The position numbers and the translations under genes were made by a program. From NCBI RefSeq assembly GCF_028464065.1, contig NZ_CP116808.1:3563501-3627500 (forward strand): DNA of 64,000 bases, given 5' to 3'. Positions within the stretch are counted from its first letter, which is position 1. Every line of letters starts with the position of its first letter. Source of the DNA: Saprospira sp. CCB-QB6. Its GTDB lineage: Bacteria; Bacteroidota; Bacteroidia; Chitinophagales; Saprospiraceae. The notes under the pieces are model-generated. The model saw only the letters and a program-made list of their open reading frames with translations, did not search any database and was not told the origin of the DNA. This document shows positions 17,472-26,445 of this stretch, piece by piece.

Positions 17472-17660
17472 GGCGTTACTCCTTTCCGTCGTCGAACTGT
17501 GCCCTAAAGGGCTTGTTGTCGCTGCTGGCTGCTGTTTTGGGGCCTCCCGCCTTCGGCGGGCGCTACGTTCCGCAGCTCGCTATTCGCTCGGCCCTGCGCA
17601 AAAAAACAAGTTTTTTGCTTGGTCTGGCCTGACGGCCACTGCTGCACATCGCTAGGCCGC
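17472..17660 (-). repeat. multi-stem repeat copy 6 (type A, long)
   Basis: The core starts GGGGCCT at 17539. P2 TGGCC-GTCA-GGCCA and P3 GCAAAAAA-CTTG-TTTTTTTGC are the same as in copy 5. The extra GTTACTCC...GTCGTCGAACTG submodule with a GCCC-TAAA-GGGC hairpin lies at 17472-17530, next to the Crp/Fnr gene start. Left arm of composite 17472-18306. Confidence 0.9.
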
Positions 17661-17689
17661 TCATCTGTCTTTTTTTCTCTAGACTTTTT

Positions 17690-18155
17690 TCTTCGGCGGT
17701 TAAAATTCCCTTTCAAATAGCGGCTCTCAATTAGCAATTGGGTTAAAAACAGCAGAATTTTTTCTTCGGCAAAAAAACTGCGGTGGTCTGTAGGTTGAAA
17801 CCTACAGCCAGACAAAAAAAGGCATTGCATTTAAAATGGAGGCTTAAAAGCCTCCATAAAAAAACAAGGAGGAAAATTTCTCTTGGGAAAAAAGCCGACT
17901 TAAATCTGATGAATAATTTTAGGCTGAAAAAAACTAATTGGCCCTGTAGGTTGAAACCTACAGCAACTAGCATAAAACAGCACAAAAAAAGTAGCCGAGG
18001 ATTAAAATCCTCAGCTACAATCAATATTTTTTATGAGCCGATGGTTAAAACCATCGGCTCATTTTTTTGGATGTAGAATGGCTTTCTTTTTTGCTGTGGG
18101 TTTTAACCCACTGGTCCAAAAAAAACAACAGCAAAACTGCCGAAGAAAAAAGCCC
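17690..18155. repeat. linker and GGTTTTAACC hairpin array
   Basis: Homologous to 12690-13020 with an insertion of about 125 bp (17812-17935) that brings one more hairpin pair (ATGGAGGCTTAAAAGCCTCC, about 17837-17856). The CTGTAGGTTGAAACCTACAG hairpin is present twice (about 17788-17807 and 17944-17963), then GAGGATTAAAATCCTC, a GCCGATGG/CCATCGGC stem and GTGGGTTTTAACCCAC. The 985 bp between 17426 and 18412 contain no gene. Confidence 0.85.
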
Positions 18156-18174
18156 AAAGAAAAAAAATGGATGA

Positions 18175-18306
18175 GCGGCTGAGGGATGGACAGCAGTGGC
18201 CGCAGGCCAGACCCAGTTTTTTTGAGCGCAGCGAAAAAAAACGCAGGGCCGAGCAGACCTGCGAGCTGCGAAACAGCCCGACCTGAACGAAGTGAAGGGC
18301 AGCCCC
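18175..18306 (+). repeat. multi-stem repeat copy 7 (type B)
   Basis: Ends GGCTG...CAGCC. P2 is TGGCC-GCA-GGCCA; P3 is a T7/A7 stem with a GAGCGCAGCG apex like copy 4. The last hairpin is imperfect. The A-tract end faces sbcC. Confidence 0.88.
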
Positions 18307-18411
18307 AAAAAAAACTTCTCAAAAACAAAGTCTTTTAATGCAAGCACAGTTTTTCTGCACAACTGAAAGTCCGTAACTTGGAGCATTCTATTTTATTTAG
18401 CCAAGTTTTGC

Positions 18412-21400
18412 ATGAAGATCCGAAAACTCTATATCCAAAATATAAACTCTTTACAAGCCGAAACGCCTATCTGCATTGATTTTGAGGCGGCCCCCTTAAA
18501 AGAGCACAGTCTTTTTTTAATTGCTGGGCCAACAGGTTCGGGAAAAACAACTTTGCTAGATGCCATGACTTTGGCGCTTTATGGAAAAGCGGCGCGTTTT
18601 AGTGGCAGTCAGGGCAGCGACCACGGAAAAGAGAGCAATATGATTTCTAAAGGGCAAAAAAATGCTTTGGCCGCTTTAGAGTTTGAGGTGAAGGGCGGAA
18701 TTTATCGAGCAGAATGGAGCATTCGCATCAATCGAAATGGAAATCTGGATCAGGCCAAACAACAATTGGTGCAAATTATTTCGGAAAAAGAACAGCCGAT
18801 TTTAGCCAGCAAAAAAAGAGCTTTCTATAAAAAAATAGAGGAACTTTTGGATGGGCTCAGTTTTGATGGCTTTTGTCGCTCTGTGCTTTTGGCCCAGGGT
18901 GATTTTATTGCTTTTTTGCGCGATAAGGAAAATCGCTCAGATATTTTGGCGCGCATTACTTCGGCAGAGCAGTATAGCGAAATTTCTAAAGCGGCTTTTA
19001 GAAAAGCAAAAGAAGAAAAAGAAAAGCTGGAAGATTTAGAAAAGCAATTGCAGGCCGTAGATTTATTATCGGCGGAGCAATTGTCTGCTTTGCAAGCTTC
19101 TTTGGCCCAACGACAGGCAGAAGCAGAGCAGCGACAGCAAAAAATCAATCAAATAGAGGCGGAGCTCAAACTAGCCGAGCAAAAAGAGCAGGGCCAAAAA
19201 AGTTTGCTCGAATTGGCTGGGCAAAAAGAAAATTGGGCAAAAAATTGGGCAGCCCAAACCGCCGATCATTTTTTGTTGGCCCAACATCAGCAAGCAGAAA
19301 AAGCTGGGGGAGAATTGAAGCGATTGACGCAATTGAGCGTGGAATTAAGCAAGCTAAAAGAACAAAAGGCTGCGGACGAAAGAAAATTAGCGAGCCAAGA
19401 AAAAGAATTAGCGGCTGCCGAAGAGGAATTAAAAGAATTGACCAAAAAATTAGCCGTTCAAGAAGCGCAACAAGATGATTTGCAAGCGCAATGGCAGGCT
19501 TGTGAGCGTTTGGACCAAGAAATAGAGTTTGCCCAAAAAAAATTGGCGGAAACCGATAGCGGACTAAAAAAAGTACTGGCCAAAGAAAAAGCGGCTCAAA
19601 TAGAGCAAGAAAAATTGGCCAAAGAAAAAGAAAAGGTGCAAACTGAGGTCGAAAAAAATGCAGCGGCCCAAAAAGAGCAGGCTGCATTGGCCGATAGTCC
19701 AGAAATTATAGAAAAATTGCAGGGCTTAGCGGTAGAGATTGAGCAATTGCATAGAGAAGGAAAGGCGCAACGAAAAGAAGAGGAGACGCAAACCAAAGCG
19801 TTAAAAAACTTAGGTCAGCAATTAAAAGGAGTAGAAGTGCAGCTCAAAAAAGAAGCGGAAGAAGAGGCCGCACTTTCAGCAGCTTTGGAAAAAGAGCAAT
19901 TGGATTTGGACCAATTGGCTTCGCAACTCCTTGTTTTGGAAACGGCTTTGGAAAAAGGGAAAGCAATTGAAGGGCCTTGGCAAAAACATATTGATTTGCG
20001 CAAGGGAATTCAGCAAGCGGAGGAAAATTTAGCCAAAACTTTGGCTGAGCGAACAAAAAATGAAGAAGAATTGCTCCCTTTACAAGAGACGGAAGGTCGA
20101 AACAAAGAACGTTTGAGGGATTTAGAAAAACATATTGCCTCCCAAGAGCGCCTTTGTGAATTGCTCAAGCAACAAATGGGGGCCGCTCAATATCGCCAAT
20201 ATTTGGAAGAGGGAAAAGCTTGTACAGTTTGTGGATCTACTGAACATCCGCATGCGCATGAAGCTTTTGATCAGGAAGGCAAGCAAAAAGAATTGCAGGA
20301 AGAACAGCAACGTTTAGCGGAACTCAAGAGCAAACAACAGGAAATTCAATCGGCCCAGCAGAAATTACAGCAAAAAAGCTCCGTTTTGGTGGATCGCTTG
20401 AAGCGTTTGGAGGGCGAAAAAGAAAATTGGAGTGAATCTGTAGAGCAATTATGGGTAGAGCTGGATGCTCTAGCTCGTTTAAGTTGGGCCGAAAAAGAGT
20501 TGAAAACTTTAAGCTTGGTGGAATTGCAAGAGCTTTATCAACTTTTTGGCGAGGAGCAGGCGCAAAAAGCTAAGCAACTCAAACTATTAGTAGATATTCA
20601 GCATAAGTGGGCGGTGTTGGCTGAAAAAAAGAAGGCGACAACAACTAGTTATGCAGAAAAGCAGGCGCAAAAAGAGGAGTTAGAAAAACAGTTGCAAGAA
20701 ATTCAGCTTGAATTGGTGGCCAAATTAGAAATGGATCAAAATCTTTTGGGGCAGGCGCAGTTTGTCTTAGCACCATTGGGAAGAGAATTGGCCAATTCTA
20801 AGCAACTAGCGCAAGAAATTCTTACGCTCAAAGCGGACTATAAAAATTATCAGCAATTGTTGGAGCAGGCGCAGGCACTTCAGCAAGCTTTGGCCATCAG
20901 TCAATTGAATTGGGAAAAAGCGAGCAAAGATTTGCAGCTTTGTCAAAAAGAATTGGCGGAGCAAAAAGAAAAACAATTGGCTGATCGTGAAGCTTTATCG
21001 GTTTTAGAAAAGCGGCGAAAAGAGCAATTTGACGATTTGCTTGTGGAGCAAGCGCGCAAAACTTTTTTGGAAAATCTGGCCCAATTGCGCAAAGCAGAGA
21101 AGAAAGGGCAAGAAGATTTGGCTCGTTTGCAAAGCGAAAGAGAGTCCTTGAAAGGAAGTTTACGGCAGTTGGCGCAGCAACTAGCGGATTATTTAGAGGA
21201 AGATAAAACTTTGCGGATAAGATTGCAGCAGTTGGCGGAGGAATTAGGTTTTGAGAGCCTTGAAAAATTATCCTTGGCTTTATTGCCTGCAGCCAAAGCG
21301 CAAAGCATAGTAGAGGCCAAAGAAAAAATGGTCCAAGAAAAATTGCGTTTAGATGATCGGGAGGGGCAATTGCAGGCGCAGGCAAAAAACATAGCAGAAA

Positions 21401-22080
21401 ACTGGCCCAATTTGGCGCCCTTAGCGGACTATTTGGCCCAAAAAGAGGCCTTGCAAAAAATAAGTAAGGAAGAACAGGCTGAAATAGGAAGAGAGCTAGA
21501 GCGTTTGGATCGCCAAAAAGAGCAGGAGAAAAAAGCCAAGCGCATACAATTGGCCCATAAAAAACAGGAAAAAGAAACTGAGCGTTGGATTTTACTCAAA
21601 AATGAAATTGGTAGTGCCGATGGCAAAAAGTTTAGAGATATTGCTAATGCGATATCTTTAGAGCGCTTACTTTATTATGCCAACAAACATTTGCAGAGTT
21701 TTGCGCAGAATCGCTATGAATTGGAAAAAGAAAGTTATGATAGTTTAGACATTAACGTGATTGATGCCTTTCAGGCGGGGGCCAAGCGGCCGCTTTCGAC
21801 ACTTTCTGGTGGAGAAACTTTTTTGTGTAGTTTGGCGCTCGCCTTGGCCCTTTCTAATTTATCGGCCAAGCAACAAATGCAATCTTTATTTATAGATGAA
21901 GGTTTTGCGACCTTAGATCAAGAAACACTGGGCTTTGCGTTGCAGTTATTGGAGCGTTTGGAGCATGAAGGCAAGCGCATTGGGTTGATTTCTCATTTGG
22001 AATTGCTCAAGGAAAGAATTCCCTGCCAAATTCAATTGCAGAAAAAAGGAGAAGGCCGCAGCGAATTGCAAATTGTTTAA
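18412..22080 (+). CDS. sbcC: SbcC/Rad50-like DNA repair ATPase
   Basis: A 1222-residue SMC-like ATPase that with SbcD (Mre11) forms the hairpin- and end-processing nuclease. Walker A is GPTGSGKT (39-46). Two very long Gln/Glu/Lys-rich coiled coils flank a zinc hook C604-T-V-C607. The ABC signature is LSGGE (1131-1135) and Walker B is SLFIDE (D1162, E1163), followed by the FATLD D-loop. No sbcD is adjacent in this window, although the two are commonly paired. This family is known for cleaving DNA hairpins; it is encoded beside hairpin-rich composite repeats, which is suggestive but may be chance. Confidence 0.95.
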   Translation: MKIRKLYIQNINSLQAETPICIDFEAAPLKEHSLFLIAGPTGSGKTTLLDAMTLALYGKAARFSGSQGSDHGKESNMISKGQKNALAALEFEVKGGIYRAEWSIRINRNGNLDQAKQQLVQIISEKEQPILASKKRAFYKKIEELLDGLSFDGFCRSVLLAQGDFIAFLRDKENRSDILARITSAEQYSEISKAAFRKAKEEKEKLEDLEKQLQAVDLLSAEQLSALQASLAQRQAEAEQRQQKINQIEAELKLAEQKEQGQKSLLELAGQKENWAKNWAAQTADHFLLAQHQQAEKAGGELKRLTQLSVELSKLKEQKAADERKLASQEKELAAAEEELKELTKKLAVQEAQQDDLQAQWQACERLDQEIEFAQKKLAETDSGLKKVLAKEKAAQIEQEKLAKEKEKVQTEVEKNAAAQKEQAALADSPEIIEKLQGLAVEIEQLHREGKAQRKEEETQTKALKNLGQQLKGVEVQLKKEAEEEAALSAALEKEQLDLDQLASQLLVLETALEKGKAIEGPWQKHIDLRKGIQQAEENLAKTLAERTKNEEELLPLQETEGRNKERLRDLEKHIASQERLCELLKQQMGAAQYRQYLEEGKACTVCGSTEHPHAHEAFDQEGKQKELQEEQQRLAELKSKQQEIQSAQQKLQQKSSVLVDRLKRLEGEKENWSESVEQLWVELDALARLSWAEKELKTLSLVELQELYQLFGEEQAQKAKQLKLLVDIQHKWAVLAEKKKATTTSYAEKQAQKEELEKQLQEIQLELVAKLEMDQNLLGQAQFVLAPLGRELANSKQLAQEILTLKADYKNYQQLLEQAQALQQALAISQLNWEKASKDLQLCQKELAEQKEKQLADREALSVLEKRRKEQFDDLLVEQARKTFLENLAQLRKAEKKGQEDLARLQSERESLKGSLRQLAQQLADYLEEDKTLRIRLQQLAEELGFESLEKLSLALLPAAKAQSIVEAKEKMVQEKLRLDDREGQLQAQAKNIAENWPNLAPLADYLAQKEALQKISKEEQAEIGRELERLDRQKEQEKKAKRIQLAHKKQEKETERWILLKNEIGSADGKKFRDIANAISLERLLYYANKHLQSFAQNRYELEKESYDSLDINVIDAFQAGAKRPLSTLSGGETFLCSLALALALSNLSAKQQMQSLFIDEGFATLDQETLGFALQLLERLEHEGKRIGLISHLELLKERIPCQIQLQKKGEGRSELQIV

Positions 22081-22112
22081 GAACTTATTTTACCTTTGCG
22101 CTTTAAGCAGCA

Positions 22113-22258
22113 GAAGGCGAGCGAAGCGAGCCTTGGCCTAGCGATGTGTAGGGGTGGCCGAAGGCCAGACCAAAGTTTTTGAGCGAAGCGAAAAAACTGC
22201 AGGGCCGAGCGAGCAGCGAGCCCCGAAACGCAGCGCCGCAGCTTGCTGCGGAGGCCCC
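22113..22258 (+). repeat. multi-stem repeat copy 8 (type A)
   Basis: P2 is TGGCC-GAA-GGCCA and P3 is GTTTTT...AAAAAC with a GAGCGAAGCG apex, a third sequence version of the AT stem in copies 4 and 7. The GGCCCC/A-tract end is 34 bp from the next start codon. Confidence 0.9.
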
Positions 22259-22291
22259 AAAAAAAATCATCATCATCTTTAATATTAGAAA

Positions 22292-23182
22292 ATGAGCAGC
22301 GAAAAAAAGAATCCCAATTATTTGGTGCAAGAATTTAGTTCTATTGACTTGATGCCTAAGAATCCGAAACAAAATGCAAAAAAATTGCAGGTAAAAACGC
22401 GGATGCAGCGAGCGGAACAACAAATTGAATTTGTGAGCGAAGAAGTGCTTTATGATGAAGAAGGTCGCAGCAAAGTAGTGCGCCATTTTGGTCCAGATAA
22501 TGAATTGATGGAAGAATATCAGCATGATTATCCTGCGGCCAACCAACATGAGGTGCTTAATGTGCAGGATGGTGAAGAGGCTGGCCATTGGTTGATTACT
22601 TATAATGAAGCGGGCCAAATTGTACAGTCTGTTTTTTCTGATTTGCAAGAAGGCGGCAAAGATACCGACAGCTATTTTTATAATGAGGTGGGCCAATTGG
22701 TTAAAGTGGTGCAAGAAGTTTTTCCTTCTGATGAGCCGACTAGCTATGTGCTTTTGGATTGGGAAGGCGAGCGTTTGCTTAAAATTACTGAGCTTTTTGG
22801 TGACGAACTCGAAGGCGAACACCGTTTTGAGTATGCTGAAGGCAGCAACTTGCCCAAAAAAGTAGCGCATTATGTAATGTTGGAAGAAGAAGGGGAGGCG
22901 CCCGACCTACAAATGGCAGATTTGCAGCAGCCCAAGTACAACGAAAAAGGCCAACTCATTTATAATGAAGTAGAATATTTGTTGACCGATAGCAAAATCG
23001 AGTTGACACAGGAATATAATGAGGAAGAGGTAGCCGTTCGTTTTACGCAGAAAGAATATGTAGAAGGCGAGCTATTTTCTGATTTGGAAAGAGTAGAAGA
23101 TGGAAAAGACCGAGTGGTTTCTGAAGTCACTAAAATTCCAGCAGAAGAAGTTACGATAGAACAAATTTACGACTACATTTAA
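22292..23182 (+). CDS. YD-repeat-like acidic protein
   Basis: A 296-residue acidic protein without a signal peptide. It contains RHS/YD-like strands (YDEEGRSKVVRHF, YNEAGQIVQSVF, YNEVGQLVKVVQ, YNEKGQLIYNEV) spaced about 45-60 residues apart, so a small beta-strand-rich, YD-type fold is likely. It lacks the large shell and toxin tip of true Rhs proteins. Function unknown. It stands alone between a multi-stem repeat and a terminator. Confidence 0.7.
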   Translation: MSSEKKNPNYLVQEFSSIDLMPKNPKQNAKKLQVKTRMQRAEQQIEFVSEEVLYDEEGRSKVVRHFGPDNELMEEYQHDYPAANQHEVLNVQDGEEAGHWLITYNEAGQIVQSVFSDLQEGGKDTDSYFYNEVGQLVKVVQEVFPSDEPTSYVLLDWEGERLLKITELFGDELEGEHRFEYAEGSNLPKKVAHYVMLEEEGEAPDLQMADLQQPKYNEKGQLIYNEVEYLLTDSKIELTQEYNEEEVAVRFTQKEYVEGELFSDLERVEDGKDRVVSEVTKIPAEEVTIEQIYDYI

Positions 23183-23209
23183 GTCAAGTTTTTCTAGTCG
23201 CCAAAAAAA

Positions 23210-23239
23210 AGCCAACTCTCAAAAGGAGTTGGCTTTTTT
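23210..23239 (+). terminator. rho-independent terminator
   Basis: AGCCAACTC (23210-23218) pairs with GAGTTGGCT (23226-23234) across a 7-base loop and is followed by a T-run. It closes the preceding gene. Confidence 0.9.
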
Positions 23240-23274
23240 GTTTTATTTTTCTAGAGCACAAAAAAAGATAGATC

Positions 23275-24648
23275 ATGCAAAAACTAAGTTTATTACTCTT
23301 GTTCCTGGGCTTGTCGGGTTCAATTTGGGCGCAAGCAGAGGCAATTTTGGAAGCCGAAATTCAGCGGAGGCAAAAAGAAAAAATCAATCCGGCCATTTCC
23401 TTGGGGTTATTGTATCCAGAAGGGCCGCCTGCGTATCGAAATTTTGGGGGCGATCAGCTCAGTGAAAAAAGTTTGTATGAAATTGGCTCATTGACCAAAA
23501 CCTTCACGGCAGAATTGGCCCTGCATTTATTGGGCGAAAATCTTCGGCAGCCTTTGTCTAAGCTACTTCCAGCGGTTGACAATCCCTATTTGGAAGAAAT
23601 TCGGCCTTTGGATTTATTGCAGCATCGGGCGGGTTTGCCTCGATTGGCGCATGATTTTTCGCCAGCCAATTGGGCCAATCCCTATCAAGATTATAGCGAA
23701 GAAAAAATGTGGCGAGAATTGGCCGTTTGGGAGCCTTTTGAGCTGGGCCAATGGGCTTATTCCAATTGGGGCTATGCTATTTTGGGCCAAATTATCGAGC
23801 AGCAAAGCGGGCAAACTTATGAAGCACTCTTGCAATCGGCCTTCAAAAAAGCCAAGATGAAAAATACACATTTTACGCCTACAGATGCGGCCGTAGCGCC
23901 TCGAAATTTGGGGGTGCCGAGTGGAAATTGGGAATTTTCTGGCCCTAGTCGTTACGCGGGTGGACTTTGGAGCTCGACAGAAGATTTAACTGCTTTTTTG
24001 AACTACCAAATTAAACACAACATCCTTTTTCAGCCCGGTTGGGTAGAGGATGCTATTCCCACGGGCATTGATGATTTGGGCCAAGGAAAACTTTATTACA
24101 AAGGCGGTTGGTTCATTTATCGTCCAGATAAAGAGACGGAAATCCTCATGCATACGGGCCTTACGGGCAGTTATTCTAGCATCATGGCCTATAATAAAAC
24201 CAATGGCAAGGGCGTGGTGCTTTTGAGCAATTCTTTGCAATTGGCCGATGATATTGCCTTGGCTTACATTTATCCAAAAATGGAATTGGAGGAGCCGCAG
24301 CGAAATTTAGCTTATGATTTGGCCGAAAAAATCGAAGCGGGAGATCTTAAAAACCTAGAAAAATGGTATTGGAAAAATAAAAAAGACGAGAGTCAAGAGG
24401 ATTTACTCGATATCTATTGGTTGGAGCGCTATCATTTTGGCCAAAAAAATTATGCGGCCAGTTTGCCGCTCAGCAACATTATGCTCGAAGTTTTACCCTT
24501 AGATTGGGAGGCCTGGTCTATCCAAGCCGAAAATTTAGCTGCGCAAGGAAATTGTAAGGCCGCCAAAAAAGCCTATAAAAAAGCGATCGATTTGGCACCC
24601 GAACGTCAGGCTAGTCTAGAAGAAAAAATAAAAGCTTGTAAAGATTAA
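23275..24648 (+). CDS. serine beta-lactamase-like hydrolase (class C / esterase type)
   Basis: A 457-residue exported protein with signal peptide MQKLSLLLLFLGLSGSIWAQ. The beta-lactamase/transpeptidase-like domain has S72-L-T-K75 (catalytic SxxK), Y162-S-N164 (YxN) and H293-T-G295 (the KTG equivalent in this family), all in the right order. A TPR-like C-terminus (about 370-455) follows. Such proteins are D-aminopeptidases, esterases or PBP4*-type peptidases more often than true AmpC enzymes, so I do not call it a resistance gene. Single gene, closed in by a terminator and multi-stem repeat copy 9. Confidence 0.88.
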   Translation: MQKLSLLLLFLGLSGSIWAQAEAILEAEIQRRQKEKINPAISLGLLYPEGPPAYRNFGGDQLSEKSLYEIGSLTKTFTAELALHLLGENLRQPLSKLLPAVDNPYLEEIRPLDLLQHRAGLPRLAHDFSPANWANPYQDYSEEKMWRELAVWEPFELGQWAYSNWGYAILGQIIEQQSGQTYEALLQSAFKKAKMKNTHFTPTDAAVAPRNLGVPSGNWEFSGPSRYAGGLWSSTEDLTAFLNYQIKHNILFQPGWVEDAIPTGIDDLGQGKLYYKGGWFIYRPDKETEILMHTGLTGSYSSIMAYNKTNGKGVVLLSNSLQLADDIALAYIYPKMELEEPQRNLAYDLAEKIEAGDLKNLEKWYWKNKKDESQEDLLDIYWLERYHFGQKNYAASLPLSNIMLEVLPLDWEAWSIQAENLAAQGNCKAAKKAYKKAIDLAPERQASLEEKIKACKD

Positions 24649-24659
24649 GGACATTTTTA

Positions 24660-24796
24660 GGGGCCTCCGCTGCGGCTTCGCCTTGCGGCGCTACGTTTCG
24701 GGGCTCGCTCATCGCTCGGCCCTGCGCGGGCTGCGCCCGCTTGGTCTGGCCTTCGGCCACCCCTGCACATCGCTAGGCCGACGGGCCTTCGGCCCT
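24660..24796 (-). repeat. multi-stem repeat copy 9 (type A)
   Basis: The GGGGCCT end lies 12 bp after the serine hydrolase stop. P2 is TGGCC-GAA-GGCCA and P3 is GCGGGC-GCA-GCCCGC, as in copy 2. It fills the gap between two convergent genes. Confidence 0.9.
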
Positions 24797-24809
24797 TTAG
24801 TCGCCAGCG

Positions 24810-25733
24810 CTAATCCATTTCAAAATAATCTTGTACTGCTTTGCGGTAGCTTTTAGAAACGGGAATTGTTTGTGGCAATTGCGGCAAAAAGAGTAAAATA
24901 TGTCGCGCATTACTTTCTGTGCTGGTCACTCGAGCCAAATTGGCCCAATAAAAACGGTGCACTCTATGCAAAATAGTTTGTTGGGCCAGGGCTTCTTGGG
25001 TTTCTTTTAGCCGCATTTGCACCTTAATATAAGCGAGTTGTCCCGCTTCGGCCCAATAAATTTCCAATTCTCCCTTTTGGCTGTAAAGCGCCAAAATATC
25101 TTCTAAAAAAATGCCCTTGGCCGCCCCTTGATGGAAGACTAATAATTTTGCGCCTTCTCGTTTTTCTGCAGCGGGCAAGCCCAAAGGCGTTTGGGCAGCT
25201 TGCAAGCGGAGGAGCTCTGGGCCAGGGCCTAGGGCCAAGCTGCCCTGCTCTTCAATCTTTTGCTCAATTTGTTTGGACCAGGCCATATTTAAGGCCGCAT
25301 ATTTCTGATTGCGCCAAACCACCATCAAACTAATAGGAGGGAGGCCCCAAGCCAATTGTAAAAACTGTTGCCAAAAAAAGCCCGACCATTGAAATTGCAT
25401 CCAGCCCAAATAAACCAGCATCAAAGAGTTGACTACGCCCACTACAAAAAACACCCAACTGCTAAACAGCAAATCTCGGCCAATCGTCCAACGGTCTGGA
25501 TTAAACCAACTACCAAACAAAAAAGGCAAAATGCTCAATTGGCCACTAAAGACCAAAATGGCCGTAAGTCCACAAATAACAGCATCCGCCCATTCCCGAT
25601 AAGCCGAAACCGGACTATCGGGCATTTGGCTATGTACCACAATGGTGACCAACAGCCCCAAAAAGAGGCTGAACCCAAGTTGATAAGAAAGCGATTCGCG
25701 CAAAGCCGAAGGCTGCCGAAATAAGGGAAGCAT
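24810..25733 (-). CDS. membrane-anchored LytTR-domain regulator
   Basis: A 307-residue protein. The N-terminal 140 residues contain four membrane helices (about 17-34, 49-70, 85-108, 118-140). A cytoplasmic linker is followed by a C-terminal LytTR DNA-binding domain (about 205-305; motifs ILALYSQKGELEIYW, ILHRVHRFYWANLARV and KSYRKAVQDYF). The direct join of sensor-like membrane part and LytTR domain, without receiver or kinase, is a common Bacteroidota arrangement. It follows a small lipoprotein gene by 11 bp and is probably cotranscribed with it. Confidence 0.88.
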   Translation of the reverse strand: MLPLFRQPSALRESLSYQLGFSLFLGLLVTIVVHSQMPDSPVSAYREWADAVICGLTAILVFSGQLSILPFLFGSWFNPDRWTIGRDLLFSSWVFFVVGVVNSLMLVYLGWMQFQWSGFFWQQFLQLAWGLPPISLMVVWRNQKYAALNMAWSKQIEQKIEEQGSLALGPGPELLRLQAAQTPLGLPAAEKREGAKLLVFHQGAAKGIFLEDILALYSQKGELEIYWAEAGQLAYIKVQMRLKETQEALAQQTILHRVHRFYWANLARVTSTESNARHILLFLPQLPQTIPVSKSYRKAVQDYFEMD

Positions 25734-25744
25734 AAAAAAAGTAC

Positions 25745-26293
25745 TTAATGGGCCATAAAATGGAGTTGGATGCGGTACTGGGCCGAGTCAAAAGCAACTA
25801 CTTTTTGGTCCTTATGTAATTGGTATCCCTTTTTGGGCCAATAGACCAATTCACTTTGGCCGCTATAAACAGTATTGTTTTGACGAAGCTTTAGCTGCAA
25901 TTCTTGCAGTTCTTTTTGGGGACCATATTGGAGGACCAAGCGCTGTAAATTACGTTTTTCTACCAAACTTTGATAGCTAATCTGGTAGCCATTTGCCAAA
26001 GTAACACTATCTCGCTGATAATCTTCTCTCACGGCAGGCTCATGCAGTTGCTCTCGCCCAAAAATGGCCAATTCTTTTTCCCAATCTAGTGTTTTTCCCT
26101 CTATAGTATCTTTTTCGCCCTTGGCCCAAATGAACTTTTGATAAGTTGGCGCTTCTTCTGTCAAGCGTTGGGCTTCTGCCTTAAAATAAGCGGGCAAATT
26201 AAAATATTCAGGTCCTTTTTGGACCTCTGCTTTTTCTGTTTGACAAGCAGTTAGGCCCAAGGCCAAGAAAAGGGATAAGGCTAAATTCTTCAT
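25745..26293 (-). CDS. hypothetical lipoprotein
   Basis: About 182 residues from the ATG at 26293 (MKNLALSLFLALGLTAC, lipobox with Cys17); an upstream ATG at 26305 only adds four residues. The remainder is soluble with probable beta-rich C-terminal half. It is encoded directly upstream of the LytTR membrane regulator, so it may supply or modulate the signal (inference). No family is recognised. Confidence 0.7.
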   Translation of the reverse strand: MKNLALSLFLALGLTACQTEKAEVQKGPEYFNLPAYFKAEAQRLTEEAPTYQKFIWAKGEKDTIEGKTLDWEKELAIFGREQLHEPAVREDYQRDSVTLANGYQISYQSLVEKRNLQRLVLQYGPQKELQELQLKLRQNNTVYSGQSELVYWPKKGYQLHKDQKVVAFDSAQYRIQLHFMAH

Positions 26294-26388
26294 TATTCTG
26301 ATCATCTAATTAGGAGGGCGTTTAAGCGCCCTATACTTTAAGAGTTTTTTAAGTTTGACTTTTATAAGTATTGATTTGAAAAGCATTG

Positions 26389-26417
26389 TTTGCTGCCCCA
26401 AGGCCAAGCTATCTTTG
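26389..26417 (+). promoter_or_regulatory. Bacteroidota-type promoter
   Basis: TTTG at 26389-26392, a 17 bp spacer and TATCTTTG (26410-26417) match the -33 TTTG and -7 TAnnTTTG elements of the Bacteroidota housekeeping sigma factor. They lie 29 bp before the acetyltransferase start. Confidence 0.65.
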
Positions 26418-26445
26418 TGATATCACCAAATGCAAAGGTAGTCTA

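Noticed and set aside
22292-23182. Rhs/polymorphic toxin
   Set aside because: The YD-like strands are few, there is no core barrel, no toxin tip and no immunity gene next to it.
23275-24648. AmpC-type resistance beta-lactamase
   Set aside because: The SxxK/YxN/HTG set and a TPR-like tail fit the broad esterase and peptidase group better; HTG instead of KTG argues against AmpC.
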